A stretch of DNA of 51,834 nt from Nitrospira sp. (GTDB lineage: Bacteria > Nitrospirota > Nitrospiria > Nitrospirales > Nitrospiraceae). Made by a program: the position numbers and the translations under genes. Of the stretch, positions 9,449-17,839 are shown in pieces; position 1 is the stretch's first letter; the number at the start of each line of letters is the position of its first letter. The notes beneath the pieces were generated by a model, which had not been told where the DNA came from, did not search any database, and saw only the letters and a list, made by a program, of their open reading frames with translations. The stretch is taken from NCBI GenBank assembly GCA_024331085.1, contig JANDJG010000006.1, positions 1-51,834 on the forward strand. Reading direction: 5' to 3'.

Positions 9449-10780
9449 TCAGCTTGATGGCGCCGACTGGTCGGCCAACAACCACTCGCACACGGGCTGG
9501 ACGTCGATCGCGCAGTCTTTCGCCTGGACGAGCGCGTCGCGGTCGAGCACCAACAGGCGCCGTCCCGCGCGCGGGTGATCCTTCGCCGCCGCCGTCATGG
9601 CGCGCAGTTCGCGCGCGCGGGTCTCCGGCGCCGACAAGTCCGCACAGACTTGCAACAACTCTTCCCCGCCGCCCGGGTAGCGGACCAAGAAATCCACCTC
9701 CAGCCCGTCGATCGTCTTCACGTACCCGACGTCGGCCTTCCGCCGTTCCAACTCGTTCAACACCACCGTCTCCAGCGCATGGCCCTGGTTTGTCCTCCCA
9801 CCGGCGTCAAACGCCTTGATGAGGCCGGGATCCGCCGGATAGAGCTTGCGCGGATTGGAATTGCGCTGACGCTCCGACTCAGTGGCCAGCGGCACGGCAC
9901 TCAGGAGAAAGGCGTCCTGCAGATAGCCGAGCATGGCGTGGACGGCATCCTTCGCCACGCCGTGCCCTTGAGCCTTCAAATCCTGGTGCAGACGGTGGGC
10001 GCTGAAGCTCCCGGCCGGATTCCGCAGACATTGCCGCACCAACCAGCGCAGCGCCGCCACCTGCGTCACCCCATAGCGCTCGACCACGTCGCGAAACAAG
10101 ACCGTGTCCACGTAGCCCTGCAATAATTCGACCCTCGTGGCCGGCGACAATCCCTGCGCTTCGGGGAACCCCCCTTCCACCAAAAATTCTCGAAACCGCT
10201 TCTCGATCAGCGAACGGTCCGCCGGCGTCCAGCGTCGAGCATCCTCGCCGGGCTCTTCGCCACGGTGACGCAGAAATTCACGGAAGCTGAAGGGCCGGAT
10301 GACCGTCGCCATGCCGCGACCGCGGAGCGACGTATGCACCTCGCGCGACAGCATCCGCGCCGACGATCCGGACACGACGATCTCGACCCGCTCCGTATCC
10401 AGCACGCGCCGCACGAATCGTTCCCATCCCGGCACGAGCTGAATCTCGTCCAGAAACCAATGCACGGTCGCGCGCCCCCGCCACGCCGGCGCGCGCCGGT
10501 AATACTCTTCAAGCAAGAACCCGAGCTGGTCGGCGCCGAGCCCGGCCAGGCGATCGTCGTCGAAACCGAGATAGATCGCCCGCTCCGCCGGCATTTGCGT
10601 CCGGCGTTCGCGCAACAACTGCCGAAGGAACGTCGTCTTGCCGGCCCGACGCATCCCGATGACCGCGTGTACCTTGCCGGGCACGGCCGGAAGACGCGCA
10701 TCGCGCCGGGTGAACGCCGGCGAGGTTTCCACCGCCATGGCGGCGCTCAGCTTTTCGGCAAGGATGGGGTGCAGGCTCAT
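9449..10780 (-). CDS. AAA (AAA_14) ATPase with DUF4143 domain
   Basis: AVIGMRRAGKTTFLRQLL, HWFLDEIQLVPGWERFVRRVLD, VSGSSARMLSREVHTSLRGRG, C-terminal GHALETVVLNELERRKADVGYVKTIDGLEVDFLVRYP. Confidence 0.88.
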   Translation of the reverse strand: MSLHPILAEKLSAAMAVETSPAFTRRDARLPAVPGKVHAVIGMRRAGKTTFLRQLLRERRTQMPAERAIYLGFDDDRLAGLGADQLGFLLEEYYRRAPAWRGRATVHWFLDEIQLVPGWERFVRRVLDTERVEIVVSGSSARMLSREVHTSLRGRGMATVIRPFSFREFLRHRGEEPGEDARRWTPADRSLIEKRFREFLVEGGFPEAQGLSPATRVELLQGYVDTVLFRDVVERYGVTQVAALRWLVRQCLRNPAGSFSAHRLHQDLKAQGHGVAKDAVHAMLGYLQDAFLLSAVPLATESERQRNSNPRKLYPADPGLIKAFDAGGRTNQGHALETVVLNELERRKADVGYVKTIDGLEVDFLVRYPGGGEELLQVCADLSAPETRARELRAMTAAAKDHPRAGRRLLVLDRDALVQAKDCAIDVQPVCEWLLADQSAPSS

Positions 10781-10800
10781 GGCGCCAGCATGCCCCACAG

Positions 10801-10821
10801 GTGTCCTTCTGTCAAGGACAC
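10801..10821. promoter_or_regulatory. Perfect inverted repeat upstream of DUF4143 ATPase (candidate operator)
   Basis: GTGTCCTT-CTGTC-AAGGACAC; extra half-site AAGGACAC at 10847-10854. Confidence 0.5.
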
Positions 10822-10863
10822 ATAATGGCACATCGATCCGTCAGAGAAGGACACGCTGTCGGC

Positions 10864-11400
10864 TCACTCGAACAGGTCGGCCGTTTCGGTCTTCATCGTG
10901 GTTTCGCGACCTTCTCGCGCCAATCTCGTGATCTCCGGCCAGCTTTGGACGAGGGCGTTATAGAAGAGCGCCTCGGCTGCGCGCTTCTTACGCTCGCAAA
11001 GGGTGTAGAGGCGATAGCAGAGTTCGCGGGCCGTCTCGGCGTTGCTCCCCAGCTTGGCGACCAGTTCCGCCGCCGCACCTTCGCCGCCGGCTTCAAGAAC
11101 GCGGATGAGATGGTGCACCATTTCCCAGGTGGTCAGCCGCTTATCGGTCGTCGGGTCCCAATCGCCGGATAATTCGGATGGCTTGAGCAAACGGACCTTG
11201 CCGGCCTTCGAACGAACGATCCCCGCCTCGACAAGTCCGGAGACACTCGTGTTCTTCGCTTTGGAGAGCGTCTCCGCCACGCCATATTCGCCGGGAGAAA
11301 AACCGCATTGTTCAAACCAAGCCAATGCCCAGCGGCTGTCGGCGTCGAAGTCGCCTTCTTGCTCGGCCAGCGTCTCGTCGAGCACCTAGTTGATCAGAGC
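10864..11400 (-). pseudogene. C-terminal remnant of a DUF1156-type DNA methyltransferase
   Basis: VLDETLAEQEGDFDADSRWALAWFEQCGFSPGEYGVAETLSKAKNTSVSGLVEAGIV...DKRLTTWEMVHHLIRVLEAGGE...ELCYRLYTLCERKKRAAEALFYNALVQSWPEI; no catalytic domain upstream; in-frame TAG at 11388-11386. Confidence 0.65.
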
Positions 11401-11561
11401 GAGCGCCCGGCGGAGAAGCGCGTCTCGGGTCACCTGCAGCTCACGGATGTCAATAATCGCCTCGTGCTCCGCATAGACGGTGTGAAAGTGCGGCGATCCG
11501 TGCTCGGCCCAAAACACCTGGATCACAATACCGAACTGAAAAACGTGCTGATCGTAGGCAT
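11386..11561 (-). pseudogene. DUF4160-family protein remnant, frameshifted and joined to the methyltransferase remnant
   Basis: MPTISTFF / frameshift / FGIVIQVFWAEHGSPHFHTVYAEHEAIIDIRELQVTRDALLRRALALIN*. Confidence 0.6.
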
Positions 11562-11572
11562 CAGGTCACACC

Positions 11573-11624
11573 GTCTTAAAACTCGTGACACCTTTGGTTT
11601 TGAAGATCTTCCCGGTATTGGCTT
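11573..11624. repeat. Direct repeat copy 1 (encodes gene tail IFKTKGVTSFKTV on minus strand)
   Basis: About 44/52 identity with 13554..13605 by eye. Confidence 0.7.
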
Positions 11625-11827
11625 GCGAATGGCCGATGAAACTCGGTCCGAGCACCACGAGCGGAGGGGTTGTGAAAGATACCCCGCTGCTCAAATTGCT
11701 CGTGCAGCGATGGATCATAACGAAACGCCAAGAAATCGAGATACTCCGGCGCGACATCGAGCCCTCCCCCAAGTAAAGGACCACTGGACGGCTGTTGTCG
11801 TACAAGCTGGATAGCCCTCTGGCTTTC

Positions 11828-12571
11828 TCATACGAGCACAGGCAGTGCTTTCCTTGTCGCAGACAGACGTGGCATCTCATTCCATTCTTGATTGTCCAAC
11901 AGCCGCCCCGCCCGTTTCTTGTTCGGGCCGCCCCATTGCTTGAAAAAGAAGGGCACGTTGGCGCGGCGGCACTGGTCCCGTATATCAAGGACCCACGCCG
12001 GATTCATGGGTCGGGCATGAGAGCCGGACTCTCCACCTACAATCACCCAATCTATACCAGTCAAATCGAGGCGAGACAGCGGGCCAAGGAGCGGTTCAAG
12101 AGAGAGAAACTTAATCGATGCTCCTGTCCGGCGAAGATGATCGATCCGATGTCTGTATTCATCGCTCTCTATACTGACTCCCATCCAGATGTTCGATGTC
12201 CAGTTGAGCAATGGACTCGCCGCTTCCAGTCGCTCGGCGCGTTTGGTGAGCACCTGGAACCGATGCCACGAGGCACGGCGCATGATGTCGAACACCTGTT
12301 GGATATAGTCAAGCGGTACCGCTTCGTGGAAGAGATCGCTCATGGAATTCACGAAGATCGTTTGCGGCTTTTTCCACTTCAGTGGAAGCTCAAGCATGCG
12401 AGGCTGGAGCGTCAGTTGAAACCCATTCACATAATTCGCTTGCCCCATGGCCTGAAGACGCTCGGCCATGCGTTCGGCATAACAATACTTGCAACCAGGA
12501 CTGATCTTCGTACACCCCGTCACCGGATTCCATGTGGACTCGGTCCACTCTATGCCAGATCCCTGTGCCAT
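11828..12571 (-). CDS. DUF5131 / phage Gp37-Gp68-like protein with three-Cys (radical-SAM-like) motif
   Basis: [39 protein letters not shown]...[14 protein letters not shown]...WMGVSIE...SLEPLLGPL...[14 protein letters not shown]. Confidence 0.88.
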   Translation of the reverse strand: MAQGSGIEWTESTWNPVTGCTKISPGCKYCYAERMAERLQAMGQANYVNGFQLTLQPRMLELPLKWKKPQTIFVNSMSDLFHEAVPLDYIQQVFDIMRRASWHRFQVLTKRAERLEAASPLLNWTSNIWMGVSIESDEYRHRIDHLRRTGASIKFLSLEPLLGPLSRLDLTGIDWVIVGGESGSHARPMNPAWVLDIRDQCRRANVPFFFKQWGGPNKKRAGRLLDNQEWNEMPRLSATRKALPVLV

Positions 12572-13476
12572 CAGCGCACCTCCTTGAGTAAATGCTGTGC
12601 GATGCGCAGCGCAATATCTTGTCCCCGTTCATTTCCAACTGCAAAGCATAAAAGATAGAGGGGATTATTCGATGAGTTACGCAACACACCCGGCTTTTCT
12701 GCGACACCAGCGAAGACCCCTTTGAGCCGGTTGGTGAAGTAACGTCCAATGGTCTCCATCGTCGCCTTGACCACGCGCTCCTTGTCATTGCCGAAGAGCA
12801 TCGGCGTAGTCTCAACCCTGTAAAATTCATCGTACCAGTCTTCAGTTCCAAGAAGCAGGTTGAGTCGGCGTCGCCACGATTCGGGAATATCACCGGACTT
12901 AGTCAGTAACCGATTGACTCCGATGCCAAGCGGAAAGAGTAGCCATAAATCAATTGCCTTTGTGCGCGCGATGGCTTCGATCGTTTTCCACTCGACCTGC
13001 ATGCCATAGGGATCAAGAAACAGCACTGCTCGTTTTGAGTGCCAATCCGTCGCGCAGAATTCCTGGATCTTGGCGTTCGCATCCCCCTGGCGGATGTCGA
13101 TCTTGTGGGCAAGCCCTGGAAACTCAGCCTTCAGGCCTTCAAGATGGACACAGCGCTCTGGGCGACGTTCGATGAAGATGTAACGATCGAACGGCGGTTC
13201 AATCTTGAGTGCCAGACGAGCAGAGCCATCCAAAAACGACTGCGGCTCAGGCTCTGCCATGTCGGGGAAAAGGGTGTTCTGTGGCGAGTCCTCCTCTTCC
13301 TCACGCCGAGTCTCTCGGTAACCTGTGCCGGCAAACGCATCGATGTACAGCTTCTGAAAGGGCGTCTTCTTTAACGCAGTCGTGTAGCCCCGCAGGTACC
13401 CGGCCAACACCTCTAGCTTCCGGGTGGTCCATTCCCCGCCAAACTGGTGTTCTCTGTCTCTTCGATCATCAGGCAT
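12571..13476 (-). CDS. tcmP: Three-Cys-motif partner protein TcmP
   Basis: [45 protein letters not shown]...[43 protein letters not shown]; 1-nt TGATG overlap with the following DUF5131 gene. Confidence 0.85.
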   Translation of the reverse strand: MPDDRRDREHQFGGEWTTRKLEVLAGYLRGYTTALKKTPFQKLYIDAFAGTGYRETRREEEEDSPQNTLFPDMAEPEPQSFLDGSARLALKIEPPFDRYIFIERRPERCVHLEGLKAEFPGLAHKIDIRQGDANAKIQEFCATDWHSKRAVLFLDPYGMQVEWKTIEAIARTKAIDLWLLFPLGIGVNRLLTKSGDIPESWRRRLNLLLGTEDWYDEFYRVETTPMLFGNDKERVVKATMETIGRYFTNRLKGVFAGVAEKPGVLRNSSNNPLYLLCFAVGNERGQDIALRIAQHLLKEVR

Positions 13477-13495
13477 GGCCCAGCTCGCCCTCATT

Positions 13496-13558
13496 CTGAA
13501 CACTGAACGCTTCACACTGAAAACCGAACACTGAACACTTAAAACTTCAAACTGTCTT
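13496..13558. repeat. Heptanucleotide tandem repeat array (STRR-like)
   Basis: CTGAACA CTGAACG CTTCACA CTGAAAA CCGAACA CTGAACA CTTAAAA CTTCAAA CTGTCTT. Confidence 0.7.
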
Positions 13559-13664
13559 AAAACTCGTCACGCCTTTGGTTTTGAAAATCTGGACGGCGTT
13601 GGCTTTGGGTTGGTCGTTCCTGGCAAAGCCTTCGTCCAGACACATGACCCGCTCGGACTTGAGC
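13547..13664 (-). pseudogene. C-terminal tail of a probable (type III-like) DNA methyltransferase
   Basis: SERVMCLDEGFARNDQPKANAVQIFKTKGVTSFKTV*; no upstream remainder. Confidence 0.5.
13554..13605. repeat. Direct repeat copy 2 (same gene tail)
   Basis: About 44/52 identity with 11573..11624 by eye. Confidence 0.7.
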
Positions 13665-14261
13665 GATGTAATGGCGTGGCGGTCAGCAGCACCTTCGGGA
13701 AGGGTGCGACCGCTTGCTTGATCGCCAACGCGATCTTGCTCGTGCTCTTGTACACATTGCGCAGACGATGCGCTTCGTCGATGACGACAAGGTCCCAGGC
13801 GGTTTGGCGAAGGTACGGTTCTTTGGCGCGCGCAAACTGGTAGGAACAGAGGACGACGGCATCCTGGTGGAACGGGTTCAGGTTGCCGGCGCGAATGATT
13901 TCGTTGAAACGGGCGGTCTCAAGGATCACCGAGGGCAGATAAAACTTATCCTCAAGCTCCTGGCTCCACTGCTTGCGCAGGTTAGCGGGAAGGATGACCA
14001 GCAGGCGCCGCTTTCGCTCCGCCCACTTCTGGGCCAGAAGCAGACCGGCTTCGATCGTTTTGCCCAGGCCCACTTCGTCGGCCAGGATCGCCCCCTTCGA
14101 GAAGGGACTCCGAAAAGCGAACAGGGCCGCCTCCACCTGGTGGGGATTGAGATCGACCTGTGCATCGGCGAGTACGGAGGCGAACTTCTCCACACTCTCG
14201 GAAGCGCAGCGCCTCGTCAGTTCGCGCGCCAGGTATTTCGCTGGTAAGGGGTGAGGCTCAT
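13665..14261 (-). pseudogene. N-terminal fragment of SNF2/DEAD-type helicase, frameshifted at codon ~8 and truncated after motif III
   Basis: MSLTPYQ/frameshift/KYLARELTRRCASESVEKFASVLADAQVDLNPHQVEAALFAFRSPFSKGAILADEVGLGKTIEAGLLL...DLVVIDEAHRLRN...VLLTATPLH then unrelated sequence. Confidence 0.8.
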
Positions 14262-14416
14262 CGGCTTCGTGTCAGGCTGCGAAGCGCACTCGTTGCGAAC
14301 ACAGAATAGCCGTTTCTCACTAAGAAATCACGCCGCGGCGCCGATGTGAACCCTCAATACAACGGGGTGCTCCATGAACGGAAGGCCGCGGCAAGAGGGC
14401 GCGAGCCGATCGCCCG

Positions 14417-15169
14417 TCACCCGGCGTATTCGAAGGAGAGGTCGCGGGTTTGGTCGAGGCGGATGTTGGTCAGGGTTCCACCGGCAAGGCGACCGGTCAG
14501 CCGGTCCCACATCGTTTCGACCAGCATCGATCCACTGACCGAGGACACCCCCAACACCTTTCGGAGATCCTGCTTCTCGAACGGCTGCACGACCTGTTCT
14601 CGCACCAGCCGGTCCAGGTCGCCGATATTGGTGACCATGCCGGTGACCGGATCGATCGGCCCGTGGACGGTCACGTGCAGATCCCAGGCATAGCCCTCGT
14701 CGTCCCCTCGAAGGGCCGTGAAGGTGTAGCGCCTGGTGACCCACGCCCGATCAAGCCCGCCTGCCACCGTGACGTCGGCATAGAGGTCTTCGTCTTCATA
14801 GAGGCGGACGGCATGAAGAGTCCCGATGTCCGATTGGGGCTCCAGTTTCGTCCAAAGCAATCGGGCGAAGTTTTCCGAGGTGGGAATCCGATCCTTGAAA
14901 TACGGCATGTCCAAATTGAGATTCTTGTGATCGAATTCTTCGAGCACGTCGAGGAGCACCCGCTTCAAGTCGAAGAGGTTGACGACCATGCCGGTGACGG
15001 GATCGATTTCGCCCCGCACGGTCACTTCGAGCAGATAGTTATGGCCATGGGCGGGCGGATTGTAGCAGGCCCCGAACACGGCCCGATTCTTGGCTTCGTC
15101 CCATTCCGGTTTGGCGTAGCGGTGCGAAGCGGCGAATTCAATGCGTTTGGTGAGGAGAACGGATGGCAT
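14417..15169 (-). CDS. 6-pyruvoyl-tetrahydropterin synthase / QueD-like protein with two tandem PTPS-like domains
   Basis: FAASHRY...CYNPPAHGHNYLLEVTVRGEIDPVTGMVVNLFDLKRVL...FDHKNLN and second copy DLHVTVHGPIDPVTGMVTNIGDLDRLV. Confidence 0.85.
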   Translation of the reverse strand: MPSVLLTKRIEFAASHRYAKPEWDEAKNRAVFGACYNPPAHGHNYLLEVTVRGEIDPVTGMVVNLFDLKRVLLDVLEEFDHKNLNLDMPYFKDRIPTSENFARLLWTKLEPQSDIGTLHAVRLYEDEDLYADVTVAGGLDRAWVTRRYTFTALRGDDEGYAWDLHVTVHGPIDPVTGMVTNIGDLDRLVREQVVQPFEKQDLRKVLGVSSVSGSMLVETMWDRLTGRLAGGTLTNIRLDQTRDLSFEYAG

Positions 15170-15190
15170 GGGAAAGAGTGCTTGGTTCCT

Positions 15191-15232
15191 AGTTTTCAGT
15201 TGTCAGTTCTCAGTTCCCAGTTCCCAGTGGTC
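15191..15232. repeat. Heptanucleotide tandem repeat array
   Basis: AGTTTTC AGTTGTC AGTTCTC AGTTCCC AGTTCCC AGTGGTC; reverse-complement family of the array at 13496. Confidence 0.7.
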
Positions 15233-15246
15233 GGTGACCTGCCTTA

Positions 15247-15837
15247 TCAGGACCTGTCGTTTAAGTCGGACAGCCATTCCTCTCGCAGGCTACCGGGAAC
15301 CGCGACCTCTTCTCGATAGCCGTTGTGATCGACCAGCAACGACACGGGCTTCCGCAGATCCGCAAACGTATCTTTCATGGAGGCGGTGGGGCGAAACCGG
15401 ACGAAATGGACGGCGCTGATTTTGGTCTCGTGACTGCGCCCCCCCTCGAAATCTCCGTAGCTCCGTTCGCCGCCCGCGGCGATCGCCACCTTCTCCCCGT
15501 GATCGAGCCCCATAAACCGATCCAGCCACATTTTCATCTCGGCCTGCTCGGTGATCTCGATCAACAACGTGGCGCTCAACTCGCCGGGAGCCGGCAGGAG
15601 CGCGTTGTACACATCCAGCTCTTCCTGCACCTTGTTCGGATCGGTAATCCGCTCGACGCGGAGCATCTCCTGAATCTGAAAGTGCAGCGTCTCCCGATTT
15701 TCAAAAATCAAGGTGACCAACGGGCCGACGGAAATCCGCCGACGGCGTTTCAGCTCGATGATCCTGGCCCGAAAGGCGTCCCGCTGCCGTTCGTAGTCCT
15801 CAATCGACAGGATATCGCTTGGCGCCAATGCCTTCAT
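15247..15837 (-). CDS. DUF3501-family protein
   Basis: MKALAPSDILSIEDYERQRDAFRARIIELKRRRRISVGPLVTLIFENRETLHFQIQEMLRVERI. Confidence 0.85.
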   Translation of the reverse strand: MKALAPSDILSIEDYERQRDAFRARIIELKRRRRISVGPLVTLIFENRETLHFQIQEMLRVERITDPNKVQEELDVYNALLPAPGELSATLLIEITEQAEMKMWLDRFMGLDHGEKVAIAAGGERSYGDFEGGRSHETKISAVHFVRFRPTASMKDTFADLRKPVSLLVDHNGYREEVAVPGSLREEWLSDLNDRS

Positions 15838-15845
15838 AAATCGCC

Positions 15846-17126
15846 CTACTGATCGGATGAAAGCCCGTAGGCGTCGCGAACGATCTGGATCGGGTGTTTG
15901 GTCACCCTGCCCCCGACATGCGCGGACGCCCCGGCTTGGTCCAATTGTAATCCGGCCAAGGGGCAATCGGAAGCGATCAGATCGGCCGGCGCCTGTTTGA
16001 TCGCGCGCACGGCCTTTGCCGCGATCTTCATCGAAAGGGGAAAGAACTCTTGCTTCGCCGACCAGAACCCGTCGTGGCCGGAACACTGTTCGACAAGATC
16101 GACCTGCGCGCCGGCCGTTTCCAGCAATTCTTTTGATTTGAAGCCGATGTTTTGATCTCTCAAATGGCAGGGCATCTGGTACGAGATGCGGCCGGGGCTC
16201 GTCACGAAATCGGTCGCCAACTGCCCGGTTTTTTTCATCATCATCAGGTACTCGCACACGTCGAACGTTCGCTCGGCGACCCGCTTGGTCTGCTCATCGG
16301 GGCTGAGCTCCGGATACTCGCGCTTGAGCATCAAACTGCAGCTCGCCGTCGGCACCACGACGTCGTATCCCTCGGCGACCAAGGGGTGGAGCCGGGCGAC
16401 GTTGGCACGGGCGGCTTCTTGAATCGCTTCCGTGTCTCCGTTTTCGAAATTCGGCATCCCGCAACAACGCTGTTCCGGCACCACGACGTGGACGCCGTTC
16501 TTCTCCAGCACTTGCACCGTCGCCTTGCCGATATCGGTCGCCTGATAATTGACAAGGCAGGAGGAGAACAGCGCGACTTTGCGGGCCGGCGCGCCGGTCG
16601 CTTGAGGCCGCGCGCGGCGCTGAAACCAGCGGGGAAACGTCTCGCGGGCGAAATGCAACACCTGCCGGTCACGATGGACTCCTACCACCGCTTCAATGAC
16701 CTTCCTGACCGATCGGCTCCGCAACAAGCCGTTGGTCACGGTGGCGGCGAGCCCGCCCAATTTCCCGAGCAGATCCGTCTTGGCCAGCAGGCGATCCCGC
16801 CATCGGACGCCGCGCTGCGCCGCCAGATGCTTTTTCCAGAGGACCATGAGATGCGGGAAGTCGATTGCGTAGTGATGGGGCGGCGTATAGGGGCAATGGT
16901 TGAAGCAGAGTTTGCAGTAGTAGCACTCGTCCACGACCCGCCGATGGTCGGCGTCTGTCAACTTGGCGACATCTCCTTCATATTCGTCGATCCGCCCAAG
17001 CAACGTGTTAAACGACGGACAGAGGTTGAAGCAACGGCGGCACCCGTCGCAGACTTCATAGATCCGCAGCGTTTCTTTGAGGAGTCGTGGCGAATCGACG
17101 GGATTGATAAGGCTGAGGCCCTTCAT
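15846..17126 (-). CDS. Heterodisulfide reductase-related (HdrD/GlpC-like) iron-sulfur protein
   Basis: CDGCRRCFNLCPSF, CYYCKLCFNHCPYTPP, two CCG-like domains (CCGMPNFENGD; CSGHDG). Confidence 0.88.
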   Translation of the reverse strand: MKGLSLINPVDSPRLLKETLRIYEVCDGCRRCFNLCPSFNTLLGRIDEYEGDVAKLTDADHRRVVDECYYCKLCFNHCPYTPPHHYAIDFPHLMVLWKKHLAAQRGVRWRDRLLAKTDLLGKLGGLAATVTNGLLRSRSVRKVIEAVVGVHRDRQVLHFARETFPRWFQRRARPQATGAPARKVALFSSCLVNYQATDIGKATVQVLEKNGVHVVVPEQRCCGMPNFENGDTEAIQEAARANVARLHPLVAEGYDVVVPTASCSLMLKREYPELSPDEQTKRVAERTFDVCEYLMMMKKTGQLATDFVTSPGRISYQMPCHLRDQNIGFKSKELLETAGAQVDLVEQCSGHDGFWSAKQEFFPLSMKIAAKAVRAIKQAPADLIASDCPLAGLQLDQAGASAHVGGRVTKHPIQIVRDAYGLSSDQ

Positions 17127-17206
17127 GGGGGGAGGTGCGCACGGACATTGTGCCGTCGGCTCGGCCTCGTAAGCGGCCGAGCCGACGGCTGACTCAACGC
17201 CCGGCG

Positions 17207-17629
17207 CTATTTCAGATTGTCCAGGCCCTTCTGAAACCGATTGGCATGCGAACGCTCGGCCTTCGCCAGCGTCTCGAACCACTCGGCCAACTCGGGGAAC
17301 CCTTCATCGCGCGCCGTCTTGGCCATTCCCGGATACATTTGGGTGTACTCATAGGTTTCGCCTTCGATCGCGCACTTGAGATTGGCCTCGGTATTGCCCA
17401 TCGGACTGCCGGTCGCGGGATCTCCCACTTCCTTCAAAAAGTCCAGATGACCGAAGGCGTGGCCGGTTTCCGCTTCCGAGGTATCGCGAAAGAGCCCGCC
17501 GACGTCCGGATACCCTTCAATGTCGGCGCGGCGCGCAAAATAGAGATACCGCCGGTTGGCCTGTGACTCGCCGGCAAAGGCATGTTTGAGATTCTCGTAA
17601 CTCTTTGTTCCTTTTAGGCTCTTGCTCAT
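17207..17629 (-). CDS. Rubrerythrin
   Basis: [56 protein letters not shown]; strong GGAGGAGGAGGA RBS. Confidence 0.93.
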   Translation of the reverse strand: MSKSLKGTKSYENLKHAFAGESQANRRYLYFARRADIEGYPDVGGLFRDTSEAETGHAFGHLDFLKEVGDPATGSPMGNTEANLKCAIEGETYEYTQMYPGMAKTARDEGFPELAEWFETLAKAERSHANRFQKGLDNLK

Positions 17630-17839
17630 ATCCTCCTCCTCCTCTCGGCTTGAATGTCGTCAAGCTTCACCGCTGAATTCTTTTCCTCTCGTGCTGAAGA
17701 ACCGACTTCCGATAGGCGGTAGGTAAGATAGCTCAGCGATCGCGGGCGGTTCAAGGGCTTTTCTTGCGCCCGTATGATAGACTCCGCCGTCGTTGAGTCA
17801 ACCGCGGCTCTCAGCGCCCCTTGCCGAACCGCACACGGA

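Noticed and set aside
11566-11988. 140-aa minus ORF as a real gene
   Set aside because: Overlaps the 3' end of the DUF5131 gene in another frame; only the IFKTKGVTSFKTV tail is recognisable, so treated as remnant sequence.
13496-13558. Possible CRISPR array
   Set aside because: Units are 7 nt with no spacers; no cas genes in the window.
6072-14261. BREX, DISARM or classical type I R-M system
   Set aside because: No PglZ, BrxC/BrxL, DrmA/DrmB, HsdS or HsdR signatures seen; the recognised parts are DUF499/Swt1, DUF1156-like stub, helicase stub and unrelated inserts.
16152-17192. 346-aa plus-strand ORF opposite the Hdr-like gene
   Set aside because: Shadow ORF; the minus frame has Cys cluster motifs of a real family.
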